Positions 1 to 7,307 of a stretch of 24,622 nucleotides of DNA are shown in pieces. The stretch lies in assembly GCA_002887195.1 (NCBI GenBank), contig PJAB01000528.1, forward strand, positions 1 through 24,622, read 5' to 3'. Under the pieces are notes generated by a model. The model was not told where the DNA came from. It did no database searches and worked only from the letters and a program-made list of their open reading frames with translations. Source of the DNA: Chrysochromulina parva. Lineage: Eukaryota > Haptophyta > Prymnesiales > Chrysochromulinaceae. Each line of letters starts with the position of its first letter. Position 1 is the first letter of the stretch. The position numbers and the translations under genes were made by a program.

Positions 1-2
1 TC

Positions 3-143
3 GGCGGCATCAACCTCACCCTCGTCGGCGCCGGCTTCGGTGGTGGCTCACACTACGAATGTCGCTTCGGGCGCGTGCGGGTGCCCGCGCTCGGAACTGT
101 GAAGTGTGAATTGAATGTTATTAATTCACACTTCACAGGTTAG
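3..143 (+). CDS. Partial 3' end of an IPT/TIG-like domain protein (cut by window edge)
   Basis: A frame open from the left edge encodes 46 residues and stops at TAG 141-143. Its start, GGINLTLVGAGFG, followed by YECRFG and then VKCE, fits the IPT/TIG immunoglobulin-like fold, where a Gly-rich G-x-x-F turn is followed by a C-x-F-G strand and a closing Cys. IPT/TIG domains occur in cell-surface and secreted multidomain proteins of algae and protists. The last 16 residues are encoded by a perfect inverted repeat (97-138), so the true exon may end earlier, for example at a GTGAAG donor near 99, with the hairpin lying in an intron or insertion. Only a fragment is visible, so the family call is tentative. 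Confidence 0.45.
   Translation, partial: GGINLTLVGAGFGGGSHYECRFGRVRVPALGTVKCELNVINSHFTG
97..138. repeat. Perfect 16-bp inverted repeat with 10-nt AT-rich loop
   Basis: CTGTGAAGTGTGAATT (97-112) is exactly reverse-complemented at 123-138, around the loop GAATGTTATT. It is AT-richer than its GC-rich surroundings and overlaps the end of the IPT/TIG-like frame. It could be a small inserted hairpin (MITE remnant) or an RNA hairpin at a transcript end. Confidence 0.85.
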
Positions 144-245
144 GGGCAGGATCAGGTGTAGATTCCAAGAGGGAGCCTGAGACGAGATTTGATGGGGTAG
201 GGTTACCGGTAGCGTCGAGTCGACTTTTAAGGGGATTGAAACATG

Positions 246-360
246 AATACCCGGTACATTCGAATCTCCAAATATCCTATCGTGCAAACGGTCGAGCCTC
301 AAAACATTTCACCTGAGTACATAGTCATAAATAACCCGTAGCTTCGAGTGTACCCGGTAG
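246..360. repeat. Imperfect inverted repeat with TACCCGGTA cores upstream of the first complete gene
   Basis: TACCCGGTACATTCGAA near 247-263 is nearly the reverse complement of TTCGAGTGTACCCGGTA near 343-359 (two mismatches), about 80 nt apart. A related perfect palindrome TACCGGTA sits at 204-211. All lie in the 144-377 spacer, just before the first in-frame ATG at 378, so they may be promoter elements. No function can be shown from sequence alone. Confidence 0.5.
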
Positions 361-377
361 AGGGGCTTCTTTTTGAG

Positions 378-3101
378 ATGAAAACGACTTTTGGTCCGCC
401 ATCCAGCAAGCTTTCGCCCCGCGAAGTGCCCTGGCGCTGGCGCACGTCCATGGACGTGCTCCGCATATACGATGCCATGCCTTCTCGTCGACCGCCGCCC
501 CCGTCAGCGGGCTTCAGGGCGATGTCGCCCAAGGCGGCCCAATCAAACAACCCTTACCATAAGGTGGGGGTGGCCGGCGCCGGGCGCGTCGCCTTCGACA
601 AGTTCGAGTCGCACAACCAAGGTACTGCACCAGTTGCGGAGTCCATGGCTGCCACACGAATGCTCACCGTCAAAACGAGGACTGGCTTCGTCAAGCGGGC
701 GCCGGTCAAGGTGGTGGCTTCGGCGGCAGTCGCAATGCCGGCGACGACGAATGCTGCGACAGTCATGGCAGGATCAATCACATGGGCCAGGACGTGGAGC
801 CCTCCGACATGCGAACAGGGGCACGTGACAGCCTCACAGTCTTCCCAAGCTTTCAAAGCAGGTTTCCAAAAGCAGGTTCCATCGGCCTCGGCTGAGCACG
901 CCCGCTATTCTCCCAACCGTCCCATTCTCACGCTCGACGCGTATCCCTCGACGGTCAAGGCTCCATCGGTGCAGCCATGGAAACCAGAGCAGCCAGTCAT
1001 CGCCGAGGGCGGCATGCCAGTCATCACCGAGTACGATGTCCCCAACGGTCGCATTAAACCTCATCTCGATGGTGGTCACACTAGGATCATCGACGGTAAG
1101 ACCCCGCACGATCGGCGCCAGTGGTACCTCAAGAACGAACGGATGCAAGAGGAGAAACGATGGGCTCAGAAAGTCAGGCGACGCCTCGAGCGCGGCATCG
1201 CAACTTATCGGTCGGATCCCGCGTCCTCGACTCGTTCTGAGCCTTGGCGGCCATACATGCGTCCCGCATCGGCGACTACCATGGCTTACCTCGAAAAAGC
1301 CTCATCAGTCGGTTCCTCTAGACCCGTCACACCTGCTTCGGGACCTTCGACTTTGGTTCTTGTCCACGCTCGAGCGCCTGGGGCGCGAGCGGCTGCTCGA
1401 GCGGCTACTGGCGCTGCTGCCGCTTCACCTGCCGTCGTTTCGCCTGCCGTCGCTGATCCTGCCATCGCTGAATCTGCCGTCGTTTCGCCTGCCATCGCCG
1501 ATCCTGCCGTCGCTGATCTTGCCGTCGCTGAACCCACCGTCGTTTCGTCTGCCGTCGCTGAACCTGCCGTCCATGATCCTGCCGTCGCCGACCCTGCCGT
1601 CACCGCTGCTCAAGCCGCTGCTCCTGACGTTGCCACACCTGCCGATCATGAGATTATTGACACCACCTCGCCCGCTTCCATGCCAGTGCTGCCAGCGCCG
1701 CCACTGCCGCCACCGCCGCCGCCGCCGCCTCTATCTGATGCCGATTCTATGGAGCCAATGTCACTGGAAGCTTGCGACCAACCCGACTTGGCGCCGCCAA
1801 AGAAGGTGCCTCCGAAGGTGCCTCGGCTCGTCATTGTAAGTCCATGGTTGCCCCTGAAGGTGCCGCTGCAGCGGCCGCCCTGCATTGTTGCTAGCCTCGC
1901 AGTCGACTTCAAAGGCGAGGTTAGACGCTCTATCGAAATTGCGCCGCGCACGATACGGCCAGCAGCGCAAATTCGAGCCGCAGTCAATCGCCTGTCGGTC
2001 GCTGCCGTCAAGACCAGCGGCGATGAGCAGGTGCGAAAGTTGCGTCTCGAGTGCAAGCAGCCCCTCGAGACCCTCATGCGCCTGCAACATGTGGTACTCA
2101 ACTTCGGAGGCAGCAGCACCTCGGAGGAGGCATTGAAGCTACCGCAGGGTGGGTCGGAGGTCTTGGCTGCTGTGAACGGCACCATTGAGTGCGTGGGTGA
2201 GCTTTTGCCGGGGTGGAAGCCCACGCCGGAGCAATGCTACGATGACGCCGCTTTCGTGGCGCGTGTCTTGAGACGACGGATGAGGCTGGATCTTCCGGAA
2301 TGCTGGTTGCGGATCGATCCACGCACGCACGGGTCGCCACTGCAGGTGCAGCTGAAGGCCATGGGCATCTTCTTGGACTTGCACGTCCGCCCAAGTGCGA
2401 TGACGCCCCTGGTCTACTGTTGCTCGCCGGAGACACGGCTGCGCGTCATCAGCCCCAAGAACCCACCGGACGGCCACACGTCGAGCCTGCGTGGACGGGT
2501 GTCAAAAAGGGTGGGAACGGTCGAACGGGTGCGCGAGGACGGCGTTGCGGTGATTCGATTCGATGGCGACAGCGAGGGCACGTCTATGGATCTGCGCTCC
2601 CCGCTCCGCGTCTTCGAGGAAAACCCCCCCATCGAACGGAAGATTGCAACTGCATCACCCACTACGGGGCTTGCGATGAACGCAGCGGCCGTTTTTCTGC
2701 AGCGCCAGTTCCGCCGTCGCATGGGCCCGAGACTGGTGCGGGAAAAGGAGCAGGAGCAGGCAGCAGGCATCATCGGACGCGCGTGCCGCAAGGCCAATTC
2801 AAACAAAAAGAAGAAGTGGGAAGATGAACTGGCGAAGAAGAGAGAAGATCAACTGGCGGCTTTTGAGGCGCAAACTAGAGAGGTTGCCGCGAGAAGAATC
2901 CAGGAGATACACCGCTATCTTTTGGCTCCACGAGTTGAACGACGGAATTCTGAACGCCGGGCCGCCCTCCAAGGGCAGCAAGGCATTCTACGCCAGTTAA
3001 CTGTGCAGATTGAAGCATGGGTCGGAGGAGGCGGGCCGTCAAACCAGCAGGAGTCGCCGGGAGAGGAGAGTCCAGAGTTAGTCCAGAGAGGTCTCGAGTA
3101 G
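378..3101 (+). CDS. Large low-complexity protein with Ala/Val/Pro repeats, Tudor-like segment and IQ-like helices
   Basis: I do not recognise this as a named family. An in-frame TAG at 339-341 closes the frame upstream and the first ATG is at 378, giving 907 residues; the frame also opens at a GTG at 348, which a eukaryote would not normally use. The N-terminal third is disordered and basic. Residues ~350-410 are a pentapeptide array of the type (D/E)PAVA, followed by a poly-proline run. A predicted folded middle (~residues 500-690) has no motif I can name. Residues ~704-748 (GRVSKRVGTVERVREDGVAV, then RFDGDSEG) resemble a Tudor/SH3-like barrel. The C-terminus is a basic, charged helix with IQ-like calmodulin-binding sites: LQRQFRRRMGPR (~774) and IQEIHRYLLAPR (~841), with a weaker one between. 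This suggests a cytoskeletal or calmodulin-binding scaffold, by inference only. Confidence 0.7.
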   Translation: MKTTFGPPSSKLSPREVPWRWRTSMDVLRIYDAMPSRRPPPPSAGFRAMSPKAAQSNNPYHKVGVAGAGRVAFDKFESHNQGTAPVAESMAATRMLTVKTRTGFVKRAPVKVVASAAVAMPATTNAATVMAGSITWARTWSPPTCEQGHVTASQSSQAFKAGFQKQVPSASAEHARYSPNRPILTLDAYPSTVKAPSVQPWKPEQPVIAEGGMPVITEYDVPNGRIKPHLDGGHTRIIDGKTPHDRRQWYLKNERMQEEKRWAQKVRRRLERGIATYRSDPASSTRSEPWRPYMRPASATTMAYLEKASSVGSSRPVTPASGPSTLVLVHARAPGARAAARAATGAAAASPAVVSPAVADPAIAESAVVSPAIADPAVADLAVAEPTVVSSAVAEPAVHDPAVADPAVTAAQAAAPDVATPADHEIIDTTSPASMPVLPAPPLPPPPPPPPLSDADSMEPMSLEACDQPDLAPPKKVPPKVPRLVIVSPWLPLKVPLQRPPCIVASLAVDFKGEVRRSIEIAPRTIRPAAQIRAAVNRLSVAAVKTSGDEQVRKLRLECKQPLETLMRLQHVVLNFGGSSTSEEALKLPQGGSEVLAAVNGTIECVGELLPGWKPTPEQCYDDAAFVARVLRRRMRLDLPECWLRIDPRTHGSPLQVQLKAMGIFLDLHVRPSAMTPLVYCCSPETRLRVISPKNPPDGHTSSLRGRVSKRVGTVERVREDGVAVIRFDGDSEGTSMDLRSPLRVFEENPPIERKIATASPTTGLAMNAAAVFLQRQFRRRMGPRLVREKEQEQAAGIIGRACRKANSNKKKKWEDELAKKREDQLAAFEAQTREVAARRIQEIHRYLLAPRVERRNSERRAALQGQQGILRQLTVQIEAWVGGGGPSNQQESPGEESPELVQRGLE
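1426..1607 (+). repeat. 15-bp coding minisatellite
   Basis: About twelve diverged copies of a 15-bp unit (typically GAYCCTGCCGTCGCT) run in tandem and encode the Ala-Val-Pro pentapeptide array of the surrounding gene. Being a multiple of three, the array keeps the frame. It is open in several frames on both strands, which produces spurious Leu/Pro/Ser- and Ala/Gly/Thr-rich shadow frames. Confidence 0.85.
1682..1740 (+). repeat. CCG/CCA trinucleotide run encoding poly-proline
   Basis: A CCG-rich triplet stretch encodes LPAPPLPPPPPPPPL within the gene at 378-3101. Such tracts bind SH3, WW or profilin domains in general; here it is only a low-complexity linker between the Ala/Val/Pro array and the presumed folded middle domain. 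Confidence 0.7.
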
Positions 3102-3566
3102 AGTCTTGAGAGAGCAGGTGAGTCGCGTGAGGTGGGACGACGCGGGGCGCGGGGCGGCGGACCTGTACGGCTGACGCGCGCGCGGTACAGAAGAACCGCC
3201 GTTTGTGAATCCCGCCGCGCCGGGCGTGTGCGGTGCGTGCTATGGCGTGCCGTGTGGGCGGGGCCGCCCTTCCCACGCCGCGCGGCGCGGGCGCACAGAC
3301 TACAAGACGTCCTGTTCTCCGCTCCATTTCCATCCGCACACATCCTCGCATCACATCCCACATCGCACTAAGTCACAACTTTCGACGTGCGGGATTGTGC
3401 CTAGACTGTGCCCCCCGCCGTACCGACTACCGCGTCCCGGGTTCTTCTGACATTCCCGGGCGCGTGATGGATCCGATGACGGCGCGGAGGCGAGCGATAC
3501 ATCATTGCCGAGCGGGAAGCCAAGCTGGCGCTCAGCATGCTCTCCACCATCCATCTAACCTCTCAC
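3102..3566. other. Convergent 3' spacer, no gene supported
   Basis: This 465-bp GC-rich spacer lies between the stop at 3101 (+) and the stop of the Sel1 gene (-). Frames in it are short and lack recognisable domains. A perfect-looking splice donor (CAG/GTGAGT, about 3115-3123) occurs 16 nt beyond the upstream stop. It could mark a 3'-UTR intron or be chance. No clear AATAAA signal was seen. Confidence 0.5.
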
Positions 3567-4382
3567 TCACGTCATGTTGCGCAAGCACATCTCCGCCTCG
3601 GGCACACCATCCTCGTGTGCCTCCTTCCACAGGGCCTCCGCACCCGCCTTATCAGTCTTGCTGCCTGGGACGGTGGCTGTGTACAGGAAGATGCCCAAGT
3701 TGACCTTGGCCTTCGCGTGGCCCTGATCTGCCGCCTGCCGATAAAAGGCGGCGGCGCGGACCGGATCCTTGCGAACCATGGCCTTATCGGGCAAAGTGGC
3801 GCCGGGTGTCCCCCACGGTGGCAACAGAGGGTCGAGCGCCACTCCGAGGTTGTACTGCGCTCGATCGCTCCCAAGCGCTGCACTAAGCTCGAGAACCTCG
3901 ATCGCCTTGCCAATGTGCTTCTCAACGCCATCGCCGTTGCGATAACACAGGGCAAGGTTCATCGCCGCCTCCGCATGTCCCGCCTCTGTCGCGCGCTGGT
4001 AGCAGCGGAAGGCGGCCTGCGCATCTGGTTCCACCCACGGCTCACCAGCCGCGTTTTCTCCAAGGAGGTTGTCGTAAGCGAGCGCAAGGAAGTAGTTACC
4101 CCCAGCACTGCCATGTGCCGCTGCTGCAGCAAAAGCATCAATCGCCTCCCCAACCTTGCCGCTATCCATGAGCGACATGCCGCGCTCAAACTCTGGATGT
4201 TCGTCTGAAGGATGTGAGGGCGAGGCTGATGCGGACAGGCCACGGTGATGGCCACTACCGTGTGTGCGATGCGGCAGGACAAGCGAGCTCAGCGACGGCA
4301 GCCGAGGGCACACGGCAGCGACCGTGTACCGAGTCGGCGCGCGACGCATCACCGACAGAAAACCCACGCGAAGCAAGGACAT
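3567..4382 (-). CDS. Sel1-repeat (TPR-like) protein with organelle-targeting presequence
   Basis: The protein is 271 residues long from the ATG at 4380-4382; the frame extends upstream only to a GTG at 4484. The first 59 residues have no Asp or Glu and are rich in Arg, Ser and hydrophobics (MSLLRVGFLSVMRRAPTRYT), which is typical of a mitochondrial, or less likely plastid, presequence. From ~65 on there are four to five Sel1-like repeats, with signatures such as AFRCYQRATEAGHAEAAMNL, then ALGSDRAQYNLGVAL and AFYRQAADQGHAKAKVNLG. These are ~36-residue alpha/alpha units that form a curved solenoid for protein-protein contacts, as in SEL1L, respiratory-complex assembly factors (COA7) and bacterial Sel1 proteins. 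A role in organelle protein assembly is inference. It is divergently transcribed from the G-patch gene with 170 bp between the two ATGs. Confidence 0.85.
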   Translation of the reverse strand: MSLLRVGFLSVMRRAPTRYTVAAVCPRLPSLSSLVLPHRTHGSGHHRGLSASASPSHPSDEHPEFERGMSLMDSGKVGEAIDAFAAAAAHGSAGGNYFLALAYDNLLGENAAGEPWVEPDAQAAFRCYQRATEAGHAEAAMNLALCYRNGDGVEKHIGKAIEVLELSAALGSDRAQYNLGVALDPLLPPWGTPGATLPDKAMVRKDPVRAAAFYRQAADQGHAKAKVNLGIFLYTATVPGSKTDKAGAEALWKEAHEDGVPEAEMCLRNMT

Positions 4383-4552
4383 GTCTTCGGGGTGATGAGA
4401 GTGTCGAGCGTGCGAGCGAGGTCCGCGAGATCGCCTTCCGAGGAAAGCTGTGAACAGGAAAACATGACGCGCGCGCGCGCGCACGAAGATGGCGCTGAGC
4501 CCCTTCTAACCCGAACCCGCGAACCCCAACGCACAACGAAACTTATATAAAA
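4383..4552. promoter_or_regulatory. Divergent promoter region with alternating CG run and TATA-like sequence
   Basis: This 170-bp spacer separates two divergent ATGs. It contains an alternating CG tract (about 4468-4483, eight CG steps) able to adopt Z-DNA. CTTATATAAAA lies directly before the ATG at 4553; it is too close to act as a classical TATA box for that ATG, but it gives an A-rich translation start context. Confidence 0.45.
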
Positions 4553-6958
4553 ATGTCGCAAGGCCGCCGAAGCCGCGGTGCCGAAGCGCTCGCAGCTCTT
4601 CCCGACGAGCATGCTCCCGGGCGCGCACCGCACTTCGACGCACCTCTAAGAATTGGCACGCGTGTAGAGGCGAAATTCCATGCAGCCCGAGGTGGGACAG
4701 GCTGGTTTGAGGGCACCGTGGTCTCCTGCCACGAAGATGAGCGGTATGACATAGATTATGATGATGGTGATTTCGAGGCGCGCGTTCTAAGGAAGCACAT
4801 CAAGCTGCTCGAAGCACAATCTCAGGCAGCAGATTCTTTACCTTCCGCGCCCGTTGCGAAGCGAAAGGCTGCACTGACGGAGTTGACGCCTCAGCAACAC
4901 CAGCAACAGAAGCGACAACGCGCAAGGAGCAAGGCTGATGCACCAAAGGTCGCGCTGGAGGATGATAGCCCAGCTCCGAATTACCAAGCTGCAGATACTC
5001 TGGTAGTTGTGAAGGTTGAGGCAGCGGAGGCTGACGCCGATGCAGAGGCTGCTTTGGCAGCATCTTCGGAAGTTTCGAAGCTGAAGGCGGAGTCGGAGGC
5101 ACCGGCGGGCGGGGCGGCGGGGGCGGAGGCGCTGGAGGTGGGCAGGGCGGCGGCAGAGGAGGCGCCGGAGCCAGGCAGGGCGGCGGTAGGCCGGGCGGTA
5201 TGCCGGGCGGATACCTCATCGGCGCGCCCGGCATGGCGCCGTCCTCGTACAACGAGATTGGAGCCTGAGCCGACGCGGGTGGAGGCAGGCAGGGCGGCGG
5301 AAGCCGCCATCAAGGCGCAATCGGACGACGAGCGCGATGAGCTTCTGGCCGCAGAGGCGATGGCGTCACGGGCTGCTGCAAGGGCTGCGGCAGCTCGGCA
5401 GCTGGAGGTGGAGCGGCAGAGTGTGCAAGCCATGCTGCCATGCCCATGGCTAGCTCGCGTCTCCGGCTCCAAGGAACGTGTCTACTTTTTCAATCCAGAG
5501 ACGGGAGAGTCGACCTTCAAGGCACCGCCGCCGCCCCCTCACTGGCCACCTGCACCTGCACCCTCTCTGCATGCACCGCCTGCACCGCCTCCACCGTGTC
5601 AGGCGCCTCCTCCGCCGCTTCAGGCGCCGCCAGCACTCCCGGCGTCGTCGACTCCTAATTTGGTAGCCACCGGAAAGCGATCGACGATCATGCTGGACTG
5701 GTCCCTGAGCTCAAGGGCAGCTCCAGGTACCTCGCCGACTCCTCGTGACGTGCAGCGGGCGCCCGTCACGGCGCCAGCGTCCTCCTCTGTGGCGCAAGAG
5801 CTCCAGGCGCGGCTGCCGTCATACTTGTCCGAGATCTGGGCTGTGTGCGTCAGCACTACTACCGGCAAGCCCTACTACGCCCATCGCTTTGATCGCCAAG
5901 TGAGCACGTTTGAACGCCCACGGGCCGTCGGCCCTCTGACGGCCCAGGGCTGGCTTGCCTTGCGCGTCAGTTCAGGCCCTCCGGAGGGGGCGCCGCTCAA
6001 TTACCAGCACTTCCAGGTGCAGCACCGGCTTAAGGAGGCCGAGCTCGCTGGACGGTGCGAGGCGAGCCTTCCATGGGCTGATCCGCCCGACGACAGGTAC
6101 CCAATACCCGAGGATGCGCTGCTCGATCCTATTGGCTTAGCCTCTGCGGAGGGCTCATCTTGCAAGTACTTTGGAAGCGAGAGGGGCTGCCTCAGCGCCC
6201 TGAACGCCAGGGGGCAGTGCGAGCACGGGACGCACGCGGCGCCCAATGCGGTCCGCTGGTGCGACCGAGGACAGGGCTGCCTCAAGATGGGCGGGTGCAA
6301 CCTGCGCCATCGCCAGTGGCGCAGCTGGCAAGACGCCGAGTGCTTCTACCGACGAATGGGGGCATACACGCTCGAGGGCGGTGCCGAAGCTCGAGCGGTG
6401 AGAGCGCTGCATGTGGCCGAGGGCCGTGCGGGGTGGGCGGGCCAGATTGCTCGGGACGACCCCTACATGGAGCACAAGCTTGCCGTTGGCTATGCTCAGC
6501 ACGCGCTCCGGGGGCTCCACGGCCAGGCACCTCTGCCACCGAGGCCTCCTTTGCAAATACCCCTCGCCTTGATGAGGTGCATGGGCCATGTGGAGGGCCA
6601 AGGCCTTGGAAAGACCGGCCAAGGCATACGGGAGCCTGTGGCCTTACGTAACGAACGTTTACTGGGTGAGCGCCAGTTCTATCCGCTGCTTGGCGTCGGT
6701 GCGGACCTGCCCACGCGAGCCGAGCGGGAGCTGGACTCAGCGGACAGCGGGCAGCAGGCTGTGGAGGAGCAGCAACAGGCAGTGATGCATCCGCCCCGCC
6801 CCGCCCTCGCGTGCAGCTTTGTGAGCGGTGGCGTCTGGGCAGGGCTACTTTCTGACGAGCCAGTGTGCCTTGGCGAGCGGACGAGGGCTCAGCGCGACGC
6901 GGAGGCGCGCTTGGTGGCCATCGACGTAGAGCTAGAGGCTGAGCTAGAGGCGGACTGA
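4553..6958 (+). CDS. Tudor / WW-like x2 / CCCH zinc finger / G-patch RNA-processing protein (ZGPAT-like parts)
   Basis: The protein has 801 residues. A Tudor-like barrel lies at ~32-88 (RIGTRVEAKF..., WFEGTVV, YDIDYDDGDFEARV). An acidic Ala/Glu-rich linker follows. A WW-like fold at ~297-325 (PWLARVS, RVYFFNPETGESTFKAP) and another at ~427-460 (WAVCVS, GKPYYAHRFDRQVSTFERP) flank a Pro-rich tract; both have Phe where the second Trp is expected. At ~536-590 are two Cys/His clusters, the second a clean CCCH finger C-x5-C-x5-C-x3-H (CDRGQGCLKMGGCNLRH). At ~670-712 is a G-patch (CMGHVEGQGLGKTGQGIREP). G-patch proteins activate DEAH-box RNA helicases in splicing or ribosome assembly. Metazoan ZGPAT combines CCCH, Tudor and G-patch; this protein has the same set in another order with WW folds added. 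Nuclear RNA processing is the likely role; the exact partner is unknown. Confidence 0.85.
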   Translation: MSQGRRSRGAEALAALPDEHAPGRAPHFDAPLRIGTRVEAKFHAARGGTGWFEGTVVSCHEDERYDIDYDDGDFEARVLRKHIKLLEAQSQAADSLPSAPVAKRKAALTELTPQQHQQQKRQRARSKADAPKVALEDDSPAPNYQAADTLVVVKVEAAEADADAEAALAASSEVSKLKAESEAPAGGAAGAEALEVGRAAAEEAPEPGRAAVGRAVCRADTSSARPAWRRPRTTRLEPEPTRVEAGRAAEAAIKAQSDDERDELLAAEAMASRAAARAAAARQLEVERQSVQAMLPCPWLARVSGSKERVYFFNPETGESTFKAPPPPPHWPPAPAPSLHAPPAPPPPCQAPPPPLQAPPALPASSTPNLVATGKRSTIMLDWSLSSRAAPGTSPTPRDVQRAPVTAPASSSVAQELQARLPSYLSEIWAVCVSTTTGKPYYAHRFDRQVSTFERPRAVGPLTAQGWLALRVSSGPPEGAPLNYQHFQVQHRLKEAELAGRCEASLPWADPPDDRYPIPEDALLDPIGLASAEGSSCKYFGSERGCLSALNARGQCEHGTHAAPNAVRWCDRGQGCLKMGGCNLRHRQWRSWQDAECFYRRMGAYTLEGGAEARAVRALHVAEGRAGWAGQIARDDPYMEHKLAVGYAQHALRGLHGQAPLPPRPPLQIPLALMRCMGHVEGQGLGKTGQGIREPVALRNERLLGERQFYPLLGVGADLPTRAERELDSADSGQQAVEEQQQAVMHPPRPALACSFVSGGVWAGLLSDEPVCLGERTRAQRDAEARLVAIDVELEAELEAD
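5095..5205 (+). repeat. G-rich GGCGG tract inside the G-patch gene
   Basis: Runs such as GGGCGGGGCGGCGGGGGCGG on the + strand encode the Ala/Gly/Glu-rich linker. Four or more closely spaced G-runs could fold into a G-quadruplex on the coding strand. It may equally be simple codon-bias low complexity. Confidence 0.5.
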
Positions 6959-7307
6959 TTGCAGTTCGTAAGCGAATGTTGTGAACACCCTCCGCGGGTG
7001 GGGGTTTTCCCCCAGTAACACGACCCGCATCACGGCCTCACGCACTTTCCACCGCACTTTTGAACGGAAGCGGATGTGCCTCAGTCGCAAACGGCCCGGG
7101 CCGCATTTCACACCGGACGACACGCGGTCGCACAGCACCCGTGTGGGCTGTGACCCGGCTGCTTACATCATCGACTCTGCTGCTCGATGTGCAATATCTT
7201 GGACGACGTAACGATGAGCCCATGCAGACCAAGACCCTTCGCTCTACGCGCCCGCACATGCCGCAACATGCAACCTGCATTCAACATGAGACTACACGTG
7301 CCCCCGC
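6959..7307. other. Convergent 3' spacer, no gene seen
   Basis: This 349-bp stretch lies between the stop of the G-patch gene (+) and the stop of the GH31 gene (-). I see no recognisable coding frame, repeat or RNA gene; it presumably holds the two 3' UTRs. Confidence 0.5.

Noticed and set aside
1036..1839. Leu/Pro/Ser-rich frame over the repeat array, and Ala/Gly/Thr-rich frames on the opposite strand
   Set aside because: They are by-products of a 15-bp repeat open in several frames. The 378-3101 frame is longer and carries the Tudor-like and IQ-like motifs.
3537..4208. + strand frame of 223 codons opposite the Sel1 gene
   Set aside because: It is a shadow: the minus strand shows clear Sel1 repeats and a presequence, while this frame has no recognisable motif.
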